This document shows positions 29,633 through 40,446 of a DNA stretch of 64,000 bases, piece by piece. The notes under the pieces were generated by a model, which was given only the letters and a program-made list of their open reading frames with translations, searched no databases and was not told the origin of the DNA. Made by a program: the position numbers and the translations under genes. How positions within the stretch are numbered: the first letter of the stretch is position 1; the number at the start of each line of letters is the position of its first letter. Origin of the DNA: Aradus depressus (taxonomy: Eukaryota > Arthropoda > Insecta > Hemiptera > Aradidae); assembly GCA_963662175.1 (NCBI GenBank), contig OY759222.1:2462713-2526712 (forward strand). Reading direction: 5' to 3'.

Positions 29633-32489
29633 CAACCCGGAGACCTCAACGGTCTTCCTCCTCCAGGCACCAACCCGGAGACCTCAACGGCCTTCCTCCT
29701 CCAGGAAACAACCCGGAGACCTCAACGGTCTTCCTTCTCCAGGCACCAACCCGGAGACCTCAACGGTCTTCCTCCTCCAGACAACAACCCGGAGACCTCA
29801 ACGGTCTTCCTCCTCCAGGAAACAACCCGGAGACCTCAACGGTCTTCCTCCTCCAGGCACCAACCCGGAGACCTCAACGGTCTTCCTCGTCCAGGCACCA
29901 ACCCGGAGACCTCAACGGCCTTCCTCCTCCAGGAAACAACCCGGAGACCTCAACGGTCTTCCTTCTCCAGGCACCAACCCGGAGACCTCAACGGTCTTCC
30001 TCCTCCAGACAACAACCCGGAGACCTCAACGGTCTTCCTCCTCCAGGAAACAACCCGGAGACCTCAACGGTCTTCCTCCTCCAGGCACCAACCCGGAGAC
30101 CTCAACGGTCTTCCTCCTCCAGGAAACAACCCGGAGACCTCAACGGTCTTCCTCCTCCAGGCACCAACCCGGAGACCTCAACGGTCTTCCTTCTCCAGGC
30201 ACCAACCCGGAGACCTCAACGGTCTTCCTCCTCCAGGGAACAACCCGGAGACCTCAACGGTCTTCCTCCTCCAGGCACCAACGCGGAGACCTCAACGGTC
30301 TTCCTTCTCCAGGCACCAACCCGGAGACCTCAACGGTCTTCCTCCTCCAAGCACCAACCCGGAGACCTCAACGGTCTTCCTCCTCCAGGCACCAACCCGG
30401 AGACCTCAACGGTCTTCCTCCTCCAGACAACAACCCGGAGACCTCAACGGTCTTCCTCCTCCAGGAAACAACCCGGAGACCTCAACGGTCTTCCTCCTCC
30501 AGGCACCAACCCGGAGACCTCAACGGTCTTCCTCCTCCAGGAAACAACCCGGAGACCTCAACGGTCTTCCTTCTCCAGGCACCAACCCGGAGACCTCAAC
30601 GGTCTTCCTTCTCCAGGCACCAACCCGGAGACCTCAACGGTCTTCCTCCTCCAGGCACCAACCCGGAGACCTCAACGGTCTTCCTCCTCCAGACAACAAC
30701 CCGGAGACCTCAACGGTCTTCCTCCTCCAGACAACAACCCGGAGACCTCAACGGTCTTCCTCGTCCAGGAAACAACCCGGAGACCTCAACGGTCTTCCTC
30801 CTCCAGGCACCAACCCGGAGACCTCATCGGTCTTCCTCCTCCAGGAAACAACCCGGAGACCTCAACGGTCTTCCTCCTCCAGGCACCAACCCGGAGACCT
30901 CAACGGTCTTCCTTCTCCAGGCACCAATCCGGAGACCTCAACGGTCTTCCTCCTCCAGGGAACAACCCGGAGACCTCAACGGTCTTCCTCCTCCAGGCAC
31001 CAACGCGGAGACCTCAACGGTCTTCCTTCTCCAGGCACCAACCCGGAGACCTCAACGGTCTTCCTCCTCCAAGCACCAACCCGGAGACCTCAACGGTCTT
31101 CCTCCTCCAGGCACCAACCCGGAGACCTCAACGGTCTTCCTCCTCCAGACAACAACCCGGAGACCTCAACGGTCTTCCGCCTCCAGGAAACAACCCGGAG
31201 ACCTCAACGGTCTTCCTCCTCCAGGAAACAACCCGGAGACCTCAACGGTCTTCCTCCTCCAGACAACAACCCGGAGACCTCAACGGTCTTCCTCCTCCAG
31301 GAAACAACCCGGAGACCTCAACGGTCTTCCTTCTCCAGGCACCAACCCGGAGACCTCAACGGTCTTCCTCCTCCAGACAACAACCCGGAGACCTCAACGG
31401 TCTTCCTCCTCCAGACAACAACCCGGAGACCTCAACGGTCTTCCTCCTCCAGGCACCAACCCGGAGACCTCAACGGTCTTCCTCCTCCAGGCACCAACCC
31501 GGAGACCTCAACGGTCTTCCTCCTCCAGACAACAACCCGGAGACCTCAACGGTCTTCCTCCTCCAGGAAACAACCCGGAGACCTCAACGGTCTTCCTCCT
31601 CCAGGCACCAACCCGGAGACCTCAACGGTCTTCCTCCTCCAGGAAACAACCCGGAGACCTCAACGGTCTTCCTCCTCCAGGCACCAACCCGGAGACCTCA
31701 ACGGTCTTCCTTCTCCAGGCACCAACCCGGAGACCTCAACGGTCTTCCTTCTCCAGGCACCAACCCGGAGACATCAACGGTCTTCCTCCTCCAGGCACCA
31801 ACCCGGAGACCTCAACGGTCTTCCTCCTCCAGACAACAACCCGGAGACCTCAACGGTCTTCCTCCTCCAGGAAACAACCCGGAGACCTCAACGGTCTTCC
31901 TTCTCCAGGCACCAACCCGGAGACCTCAACGGTCTTCCTTCTCCAGGCACCAACCAAAAGACCTCAACGGTCTTCCTTCTCCAGGCACCAACCCGGAGAC
32001 CTCAACGGTCTTCCTCCTCCAGGCACCAACCCGGAGACCTCAACGGTCTTCCTCCTCCAGGAAACAACCCGGAGACCTCAACGGTCTTCCTTCTCCAGGC
32101 ACCAACCCGGAGACCTCAACGGTCTTCCTCCTCCAAGCACCAACCCGGAGACCTCAACGGTCTTCCTCCTCCAGGCACCAACCCGGAGACCTCAACGGTC
32201 TTCCTCCTCCAGACAACAACCCGGAGACCTCAACGGTCTTCCTCCTCCAGGAAACAACCCGGAGACCTCAACGGTCTTCCTCCTCCAGGCACCAACCCGG
32301 AGACCTCAACGGTCTTCCTCCTCCAGGAAACAACCCGGAGACCTCAACGGTCTTCCTCCTCCAGGCACCAACCCGGAGACCTCAACGGTCTTCCTTCTCC
32401 AGGCACCAACCCGGAGACCTCAACGGTCTTCCTCCTCCAGGCACCAACCCGGAGACCTCAACGGTCTTCCTCCTCTAGGCACCAACCCC
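29633..32489. repeat. 38-bp minisatellite, about 75 copies
   Basis: The unit CAACCCGGAGACCTCAACGG + tcttcctcctccaggcac repeats every 38 bp. Variants fall into a few classes at the join (ggcaccaac, ggaaacaac, agacaacaac, gggaacaac) and tcctcc/ttctcc. Because 38 is not a multiple of 3 and the unit has no stop in any register on this strand, each frame cycles through all three translations every 114 bp. That produces overlapping frames of over 950 codons, which I treat as artefacts. Blocks are themselves repeated: 'gggaacaac' at 30,236 and 30,958 (19 units apart), and 'aagcaccaac' at 30,348 and 31,070. Confidence 0.95.
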
Positions 32490-32729
32490 CATAACTAACT
32501 CCCATCCCCTTGCAATCTCCTCTTATATAGTCCAGAGGGTCGTTTATGGGGGCTGGTATCCGTGCCTTATCAAGAAATGGTCCCTTCTTAATGGCCCACT
32601 GTTAGCTACTTCATGGCAGGTGACTGACATCAAGTGCAAAGGGTCTTATTTAATAGTAGCCATACTGGCGCCTCTTTACAAAATTAAGAAAAATATATGT
32701 GATATAGTCATTACAAGACTTTCTTATAC
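32490..32729. other. Non-coding DNA after the minisatellite
   Basis: No gene is recognised. From about 32,700 the sequence (tacaagactttcttataccaa) resembles the reverse of 62,985-63,020, so it starts a dispersed repeat. Confidence 0.35.
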
Positions 32730-32843
32730 CAACAACGCTTACAGATCACTCTCTTTCCCATTCTCGAAATAATTTCATCATGTCGGGATGAAATAACTTT
32801 CAGAATGGGGAGGGGGAGAGAGAATGATCTGTAAGGGTTGTTG
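32730..32843. repeat. Fold-back (inverted repeat) of ~50-bp arms
   Basis: The left arm 32,730-32,780 (caacaacgcttacagatcac...) pairs with 32,786-32,843 (...gatctgtaagggttgttg) with a few mismatches and a 6-bp indel, leaving a ~5-base loop. Half of it resembles 62,960-63,015 in reverse. It is a small fold-back repeat without coding capacity. Confidence 0.65.
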
Positions 32844-33019
32844 AAAGTCACTCTCACAATTCAGTTGGACAGAAAATGGGGGAATATATTCAAGAAATTG
32901 GCAGGAATTAGAATATACAATTGTAGTTTATGTGGCGTACAAAATCATAAAATTGGTGGGGGGTCGCTGTTGGGAAAGAGGAACGCCATATCATTTCAGA
33001 AGATTTAACGACTTTAGAA

Positions 33020-33480
33020 ATATATGAACATTTTAATACGGATATTATCATTATCAGCGGCGCAACAATCCATCTCTGTCATTATTATTCTCAGTGAAGA
33101 CCTCCTGGTTGAGCTTCCGTCAGTCTTGAACAGAGACCATGTACTTTGTCTTCGGGAATTCACCAATAGTCCCATTCCTTTTGCTGCTACTTCGAGCGCT
33201 AGGAACACCTTCCCCACTGCTCTGAAGGCCCTCCCAACGATGTCCAGGTCGTCACCATAACCTAAAGGTTGAACAGTTCTATTGAAGACGGTGCTCAGAG
33301 TTTTAATGGTAATGCTATTTCAAGGTCAAGGTTAAACAAAAAGCAGGCCCTGCCTAAGGCCCTTATCAGAGGTGAACTCTCCATTAAGGCTTGCTTGTAC
33401 CCGCACCATGCGCTGCATCCCATCCATCGTAATTCGGCATATCCGAATAGGTTTTTCGGAATATCCAACTCCCCCATTAC
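33020..33480 (-). pseudogene. RTE-like non-LTR reverse transcriptase fragment
   Basis: On the minus strand, frameshifted pieces read VRVQASLNGEFTSDKGLRQG, then FNLDLE, then STVFNRTVQPLGYGDDLDIVGR followed by VFLALEVAAKGMGLLVN. GLRQG, FNL.LE, Q.LGYGDD.DI.GR and the LE.AA..MGL.N tail are the motif B to D region of RTE-like and related non-LTR RTs. Stops and frameshifts show it is dead. The fragment is about 460 bp and no ends are identified. Confidence 0.7.
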
Positions 33481-33496
33481 CAAGTACAATTGACTT

Positions 33497-33580
33497 CTAT
33501 CAGCGCTATCATAGGCACTTGTCTATCAGCGCTATCATAGGCACTAGTCTATCAGCGCTATCATAGGCACTTGTCTACCA
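33497..33580. repeat. 26-bp tandem repeat, 3 copies
   Basis: The unit CTATCAGCGCTATCATAGGC + acttgt is repeated three times, then a degenerate 'ctaccagcttgtctacg'. Confidence 0.9.
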
Positions 33581-33674
33581 GCTTGTCTACGAACAAATTA
33601 TGAGTCTGGATCTTGCACTTTCCGGATGCCACATTGGTAGTACCCAATAATCTGCTTGGTATAGAGTAGTACAT

Positions 33675-34570
33675 TGTAGCGATCGTATTTTTACTCGGTT
33701 ACATTTACATTTTAAATTTATATATAATTATACTCTAAGATGACCTGGTTATAATAATAAAAAAAACTATACACAAAATTAAGTTGTTACAGTTATATTT
33801 GAGATTCAAAAAATATATTTTTGAATATAAAATTTTCTTTTATAAAAGAAAGGGTTAGTGACACATTTTTACACACATGAAATTTTTATGACAGATAAAA
33901 ACCTTGACTCTTTATTTTCTTTTCTTTTGTTGATGAGAGTGAATTTTCAAACAGAGTGATAGTTGAGCGATGGGCTGCAAGAATGTCTTCTAACTTCATC
34001 TTCTGACCTCGGGGCTTTATATTATACTAGACCATTTTTATTTCTTCAGGTTGGCTTTAACATCTTCTCTGATCCTACGTTCAATGTTCCAGAAACACTC
34101 CCTCCAGGTCCTCTGCCTTCATACAGCCGGTTTCTTTTTTGTCACTGACTCACATACTTTTCTTTTCACGGCACTAACCACTCCACTACACCTCCTCTGA
34201 ACAGGCCTGATAAACGACTCTCTAGGGGACAGACCACTTCTCCATCGTTTTGGATTCCGCTCTCTCATTGGCCACAATTTTTACAGCCTTTAAACTACTA
34301 AACATCTGTTTTTTTTTTATAATACTTACATATTCCCGTATACAATCCTAATTGCTTACATTTATTGTTAACACATTATTAGCTTATCATTTAATTTTAT
34401 TACATAATTGAAATGAATGAATTGATCTATTTTGATACTATATCGACCCTGGTACAAATCGATTTGATAACCCCCAGTAACCTTCCTTAGGTCTAATACA
34501 ATGATTGCAACTAAGTACCTTATTTTCCATTTATTAAATATTCATGTAATGAACAATATGGACCATTACA
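33675..34570 (-). repeat. Element A 3' LTR (896 bp)
   Basis: In element sense it starts TGTAATGGTCC and ends CGATCGCTACA. It is nearly identical to the two pieces of the 5' LTR; a 2-bp difference (gatcgtatttt/gatcgtttt), a single-base change (atgtcttc context) and gacc/gatc near the start are visible. A few differences per ~900 bp suggest a fairly recent insertion, older than element B. Confidence 0.9.
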
Positions 34571-35802
34571 TTGTCCTCTGCTAAATATCAAAATATATCA
34601 TTCATTTTCTTACATTAGTGTTTAGTACCAAACTATTTCATAATCTTATGGTTACATGTACAACTTGGCGACTCAAGATAGCATGGTGACCCAGTTTCTA
34701 TTATTAATTAATTACACCCAAATTTTTGTTTATTATATATTTTTTTTTTTTTTTTATATATAAATATCCATATAAAATACCCCTTTACAATTACAACACT
34801 CTTTATAATATTTTTTTTTATTATCAATATTTTTATTTTTATCACCAATACCTTAAAAAAAAAACGCATGCATAAATATCAATAAATAGTTCATCTCGAG
34901 ACTAACCCTTATATAAAATCTCCCATAACATAACAACATCCACCATTAATATAATATTCCAATAAATAAATATGTTTTTATTTAAAAACATTTAAAATCA
35001 CAAATTTTCTGTTCAGAATGCAGAGTACACTACACATGATTTACATATAATTTAATTTAACTATAATTATTTATTTTTTTTTTTTTTTATTCTTTGACAG
35101 AGCATCACCCACTATAATATTCATTAATTATTCTAATTATTTCTAATTACCACTATTCTATCTCTCATCCTATAACATATTCAATATAAAACGCAATCAA
35201 ATATTCACACCATAAAAATACCTGCCATCAATATTTACATTATTATGGTTATAACTAAAGTTTATCATTGTTATATCTTTTATAACATTACAGATTCACT
35301 ACAAAATTCAATAAACAGCAGGACATACCATAAACAAATACACAATCAATATTAACATTATTTGACGTGTTTACAAACTTCAGTTGTTTATCATAAAAGA
35401 CTCTAACAGCTGTCTTATCCTTTATCTATTTATCAGTTCAACTTGGAAAGACTTAGTTGCCATCTCATTTCTCTTACGCTCCATATTTTGTTATTTTAGT
35501 TTTTACTTTAATTTCAATTATTTATTAATTAAACACAGCTCAAACACCGAGTGACACCTTCTTTGTTTACATTTATATTATTCATTTTTATCAACACAAA
35601 TTTTACACGCAAACTAACTCAGGTACATTTTTCCATCACTTAATTATATCATTTTATTTTGCAATTATTCATTTCGACAAAATTTAACATATTGACTGAT
35701 ACTTTCTGTTTATTTTTTTTTTTTATTAATTTTAATGTTACATTTTATAGTTCCAGATCATAATCCTAGACAAGCAATTTTCAATATCCATAATTTCATC
35801 GG

Positions 35803-36852
35803 TTAAACACTTATTATTTTCTTTCTTTTATATTTATAATTTAGTTTACGATTATCTTTTCTCCGATATTTATGATTGTTATTTATAATTATTTTTCTGT
35901 CTTTCTGTTCCTGCCTTTGACCTAGGTATAATGTTTTTGAATTTTCAAAATATTCTTTATTATTATGTTTGAACTTTGATCTCTTATAATTTTTATAACT
36001 GTAACTTTTGTTAATTATATTTACACATTTATCTGAATTTATTTCTCTACATCCAAATTTTTTAGGACTCTTACTTTTATTTCTTTTATGTTTTCTTAAG
36101 TTAGGGATCTTTTTATGATATAATACTTTTATTTTTCTACAATTATCATAATTATGTTTTTTTATAACAATACCATTAGTTATTATGGTTTTAATAAATT
36201 TCAATTTGTCTGGCTTCTTATTAATGTTTATATTTTCCTTTATTTCTCCATTTTCCTGTCCCTCTACACTCATATTTTTATTTAATTTACTCTCGACAGC
36301 TTCTACCGCACTTTCTATCTTATTATTTAATTGTTCACATTTATGATTTATTTCTAAACTTTGATCACTAAATTTATCAATCTTATTATTTACTTCATCG
36401 AAACGTTTGTTTACATCTTTTTTTATATTTTCAAATTTTACGCTTACGTCCTCCTTTAATTCATCAATTTTTGAGTTTAGTTCTAACTTCATTTCATTAA
36501 AATGTTTTGATTGTTGCTCAAATTTAAAAGTTACATCTGATTTCATTTCCGAATGGTTTACGTTTATATTTTGTATTAACATTTCCATCATTGTTTTTAA
36601 ACTCAGATTCGTCTCACTCTCCGGCTGAAGGCCCTCATCCGTTTTATTTTTAATACTTTTTGGAGTTGATGTTTCTCTCTCATTATCTACCTCTTCACTC
36701 ATTGTTAAATCATAAATACCCGATTCTGGTTGGGTACTCGGTCCCTCACTATAAATATTGCTTTCCCTACGATCGTCTGTATCCTCTACCGCAACTACAA
36801 CCCGTTCTGTTTTACCTTCTCCCAAGTCCACATAACTCATTCCCTCTGCCAT
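35803..36852 (-). CDS. Element A gag-like coiled-coil protein
   Basis: I chose the start at MAEGMSYVDLGEGKTE (36,852), shared with element B, giving 349 residues. Residues 1-75 are acidic; ~80-200 are heptad-rich (MMEMLIQN, FEQQSKHFNEMKLEL, KIDELKEDVSVKFENIKKDV), predicting a coiled coil; the last ~130 residues are strongly basic (K, R and N-rich), as expected for nucleic-acid binding without a zinc knuckle. Compared with the element B protein, length changes are in whole codons and the N-terminal half is conserved while the basic tail diverges. Function as a capsid or RNA-packaging protein is inferred from position after a primer-binding site. Confidence 0.7.
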   Translation of the reverse strand: MAEGMSYVDLGEGKTERVVVAVEDTDDRRESNIYSEGPSTQPESGIYDLTMSEEVDNERETSTPKSIKNKTDEGLQPESETNLSLKTMMEMLIQNINVNHSEMKSDVTFKFEQQSKHFNEMKLELNSKIDELKEDVSVKFENIKKDVNKRFDEVNNKIDKFSDQSLEINHKCEQLNNKIESAVEAVESKLNKNMSVEGQENGEIKENININKKPDKLKFIKTIITNGIVIKKHNYDNCRKIKVLYHKKIPNLRKHKRNKSKSPKKFGCREINSDKCVNIINKSYSYKNYKRSKFKHNNKEYFENSKTLYLGQRQEQKDRKIIINNNHKYRRKDNRKLNYKYKRKKIISV

Positions 36853-37254
36853 ATTATCAAAGATACACAAAAACACAAATTCTTAAATTAAAAAAAAATC
36901 ACAATTAAAATTATTTTCTGCGTCACCCTTCACTCACTCATCATGTCCAATATTTCTGGGCGCCATATTTAATATTCTTTATTTTTAATAATAATTTACT
37001 GTCCTCTATTCGTTGCGACAATTGTAACGCTCGTATTTTACCTTTTGAATTTATTAATCGCGAAAAGAAAAAGTTACTCTATTTTGTCCGCCATTATTGT
37101 TCGGATTCGTTCTCTGAGAACCTCTATTATAGTCGGCCATTTTGAACGCTAACTTTTTACACAGTTTTGAAATTAATTTTTACAAATATTTTTACAAAAT
37201 TACACATAAGGTCTTTTTATTATTTCTTTTCGGGCGCCATATAAAAATTTAATG

Positions 37255-37281
37255 TTTCAAGTCCCTGTTCGAAGCGACATT
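37255..37281 (-). other. Element A primer-binding site
   Basis: Immediately inside the 5' LTR the element-sense sequence is aaTGTCGCTTCGAACAGGGACTT. The stretch CGAACAGGGACTTGAA is identical to the distal part of primer-binding sites that use tRNA-Lys(UUU); the first six bases depart from it. Element B has the same site. Confidence 0.6.
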
Positions 37282-37567
37282 TGTAGCGATCGTTTTTACT
37301 CGGTTACATTTACATTTTAAATTTATATATAATTATACTCTAAGATGACCTGGTTATAATAATAAAAAAAACTATACACAAAAATAAGTTGTTACAGTTA
37401 TATTTGAGATTCAAAAAATATATTTTTGAATATAAAATTTTCTTTTATAAAAGAAAGGGTTAGTGACACATTTTTACACACATGAAATTTTTATGACAGA
37501 TAAAAACCTTGACTCTTTATTTTCTTTTCTTTTGTTGATGAGAGTGAATTTTCAAACAGAGTGATAG
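37282..37567 (-). repeat. Element A 5' LTR, internal-side piece
   Basis: The piece equals 33,675-33,962. It stops at ACAGAGTGATAG (37,556-37,567), which is duplicated at 43,541-43,552 where the LTR resumes. Confidence 0.9.
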
Positions 37568-38220
37568 ATTAGATAGAAAAAAAAAAAAAATATCAAAATA
37601 TATAATGAAAAAAAAAAAAAAAAAAAAAAAAACAATAAAAAAAAATAAATAAAAAAAAATAAAATAAAAAAAAATTAATAAAAAAAAAAAAAATTACAAA
37701 ACAGCAAGGAAGAATATATATACAAAAAATGAGTAAAAAGAATATTAATGGAAAAAAAAAAAAAAAAAAAGTTACAAAACAAGGAAGAATATATATAAAA
37801 AATCAGTAAAAAGAATGATAATGGAAAAAAGAAAAAAAAAAAAAAAAGTAGGTGTGTGTAATTTTATTCCTTATCATCTATCATGCATTGTCAGCTAGTA
37901 CATAGGACTATAGACTTATAAGATATGCTTTGCAGCTCTGTCGTAAAAATTCAACTACACTTAATAGCTGTGTGTTTGGCCTCCTTACGTAGATCTCACT
38001 GTGACTGCTCCCAGATCGCAGCGGGAATGTGCCGTTCTCCTACAGTCTCTTTGCTGGGCCCCGGGATAGTCGGTCCGTCATCATGTTGTCTCTCTGGTCC
38101 GCTCTGATCTGCCTCCAATTATATGACTGCATATTATGACTACCTATTTTTCTTATTTTTTGTTATTATTTTCTTAAAAAAAGGGGAAAAAAAAAAAAAA
38201 AAAAAAATACGCATATATAT
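37568..38220. mobile_element. 764-bp retroposon in the element A LTR, left part
   Basis: Together with 43,430-43,540 this makes one 764-bp insert bordered by a 12-bp target duplication (ACAGAGTGATAG). The left half contains long A-runs and a duplicated 'gaagaatatatata.aaaaa' block (37,708-37,760 and 37,785-37,830). The unique part (37,850-38,110) is non-coding apart from an unconvincing 60-codon frame. The right end is a (TAC)n-like tail. Clade unknown; orientation probably plus. Confidence 0.7.
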
Positions 38221-39129
38221 TGTAATGTTCTATATTGTCCATTACATGTAATATTTAAGAAATGGAAAATAAGATACGTAAATATAATCAGTTAGTAGAC
38301 CTAAGGAAGGTTACTGGGGGTTATCTAATCGATTTGTACCAGGGTCGATATAGTTTCAAAATATATCAAATCATTTATTTCAATTATGTCATAAAATTAA
38401 ATGTTAGGCTAATAATTAGTTAACTATAAATGTAAGCAACTAGGATTGTATACGGGAATATGAAAGTGATATAAAAAAACCCAGATGTTTAGTGCTAAAG
38501 GCTGTAAAAATTGTGGGCCAATGACGGAGCTGAATCCAAAACAAGAGAGAAGTGGTCTGTCCCCTCGTGGGAGGAGTCGTTGTTCAGAGTGAGATGTGAG
38601 AGGGTATCTGTGGAGGGATCTGTGGAAAGATGTGCAGTGGAGTAAGTTTGATTGTCTGAGGACATAGAAGAAAAAGTGTGTGTGTATCCCGTAATAATGA
38701 AGATCAACTGGTAAAGACATCCAGAGGCGAATAATTAGGAAATGAGGAATGGCTGTTTCATGATGGAATGACTAACAAAAATCAGGAGAGGACGTCAGAG
38801 GTCTACCAACAATCCCATCTCATCAGTGGTACAAAACGAAATCATCGATCATCAACTCAATACAGCATGCAAGCCCCGCAGGTTTAGTTGAATGTGTGTT
38901 TAAAAAAGAAAAATCTCTATGTCTGTAAAATTTATGTGATACTAACCCATAAAAAATGTCATGATGAAATTTAAAATAAAAGAAAAATGTAACAAATTAT
39001 TTTAAAGTCTTTATTTTTATTTATAAATTATACATAACCAGGTTCTCTCATAATCGTTATTGCATATAATTATTATTAAATTATATAATTAAATTAGAAT
39101 AAAAAGTAGCACTAATAACAAGCGTTACA
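38221..39129 (+). repeat. Element B 5' LTR (909 bp)
   Basis: TG...CA ends. The promoter and polyadenylation signals are not clear to me. The LTR resembles the solo LTR at 18.3 kb through its middle 300 bp, and the LTR of element A at the first ~250 bp (TGTAATG..., accagggtcgatatagt). Confidence 0.92.
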
Positions 39130-39130
39130 A

Positions 39131-39155
39131 ATGTCGCTTCGAACAGGGACTTGAA
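39131..39155 (+). other. Element B primer-binding site
   Basis: The sequence aTGTCGCTTCGAACAGGGAC sits one or two bases after the LTR end. It is the same as in element A. It agrees with a tRNA-Lys(UUU)-type site in its distal 16 bases but not at its first six, so the primer tRNA is uncertain. Confidence 0.6.
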
Positions 39156-39435
39156 ATATTAAATTTGTATATGGCGCCCGAAAAGAAAATTATAAAAGGA
39201 CCTTATGTATAATTTTGTAAAGAAAATATTTGTAAAAAAATTAATTTTAAAACTGTATAAAAAGTTAGCGTCCAAAATGGCCGACTAGAATAGAGGTTCT
39301 CTGAGAACAAATCTGAAACATAATGGCGGACAAAATAGAGTAATTTTTTTCGAGTGAGTGAAGGGTGACGCAGAAAATAATTTTAATTGTAATTTTTTTT
39401 ATTTAAGAATTTGTGTTTTGTGTATCTTTGATAAT

Positions 39436-40446
39436 ATGGCAGAGGGAATGAGTTATGTGGACTTGGGAGAAGGTAAAACAGAACGGGTTGACGATCGTAG
39501 GGAAAGCAATATTTATAGTGAGGGACCGAGTACCCAACCAGAATCGGGTATATATGATTTAACAATGAGTGAAGATGCGCAAAAAGAGAGAGAAACATCA
39601 ACTCCAAAAAGTATTCAAAATAAAACGGATGAGGGCCTTCAGCCGGAGAGTGAGACAAATGTAAATTTAAACACCATGATGGAAATGTTAATAAAAAATA
39701 TGAACGTAAATCATTCGGAAATGAATTCAAAATTTGAACAACAATCAAAACATTTTAATGAAATGAAGTCAGAAATAAAGTTAGAATTAAATTCAAAAAT
39801 TGAGGAATTAAAGGAAGTCGTAAGCATAAAATTTGAAAATGTAAAAAAGAATTTAAACAACCGTTTCGATGAAGTAAATAAAATTGTTGATCTGAAAGTT
39901 AGTGATCAAAGTTTAGAAATAAATCATAAATGTGAACAATTAAATAATAAGATAGAAAGTGCGGTAGAAGCTGTCGAGAGTAAATTAAATCGAAATATGA
40001 GTGTAGAGGGACAGGAAAATGGAGAAATAAAGGAAAATATAAACATCAATAAGGTGCTAGAGAAATTTAAATATATTACAATTCAAATAACAAATGGTAG
40101 TGTGGTGAAAAGACCGAATCATAATAAAAATAAAGAAACAAGGAAATTATACAATAAAAAAATCACAAACTTAAGAAAACATGAGATAAATAAAATTAAA
40201 AGTCCTAGAAAGATCGGATATGGAAAAACAAATTTTCATAGATGTGTAAATAAACGTAACTATAACAAGTGTAAAAAACTTGAGTTCAAAAATAATCATA
40301 ATAAAAATAATTTGAAAAATTCGAAAACAAAATATCTACGTCAAAGAAATAAACGAATAAAGAAAAAGATAAGTTTAAACATTAGTAACAAATTTAGAAA
40401 AATAGATAATCGAAAATTAAATTATAAATATAAGAGAAAGAAATAA
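39436..40446 (+). CDS. Element B gag-like coiled-coil protein
   Basis: The start MAEGMSYVDLGEGKTERV at 39,436 is shared with element A, giving 336 residues. Acidic N-terminus, coiled-coil centre (MEMLIKNMNVNHSEM, KFEQQSKHFNEMKSEIKLEL, KCEQLNNKIESAVEAVESKL) and a Lys/Asn/Arg-rich C-terminal ~110 residues. Relative to element A it lacks eight residues after ERV and four after the MNS-type block, and gains four before LELNSK; all are in-frame changes. There is no zinc knuckle and no protease. An upstream in-frame ATG at 39,358 would add 26 residues but is not conserved in A. Confidence 0.75.
   Translation: MAEGMSYVDLGEGKTERVDDRRESNIYSEGPSTQPESGIYDLTMSEDAQKERETSTPKSIQNKTDEGLQPESETNVNLNTMMEMLIKNMNVNHSEMNSKFEQQSKHFNEMKSEIKLELNSKIEELKEVVSIKFENVKKNLNNRFDEVNKIVDLKVSDQSLEINHKCEQLNNKIESAVEAVESKLNRNMSVEGQENGEIKENININKVLEKFKYITIQITNGSVVKRPNHNKNKETRKLYNKKITNLRKHEINKIKSPRKIGYGKTNFHRCVNKRNYNKCKKLEFKNNHNKNNLKNSKTKYLRQRNKRIKKKISLNISNKFRKIDNRKLNYKYKRKK

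Noticed and set aside
29582..32498. Two overlapping plus-strand frames of 956-970 codons
   Set aside because: They are translations of the 38-bp minisatellite, whose unit has no stop in any register. The 38-residue periodicity is simply three units, and the starts lie just outside the array.
33963..34148. 61-codon plus-strand frame, repeated at 43,553-43,738
   Set aside because: It is antisense to the element A LTR; no evidence of coding.
38424..38720. 98-codon minus-strand frame, identical at 42,724-43,020
   Set aside because: It lies in the antisense of the element B LTRs. It is duplicated only because the LTR is, and the equivalent region of the related LTRs is not open in the same way.
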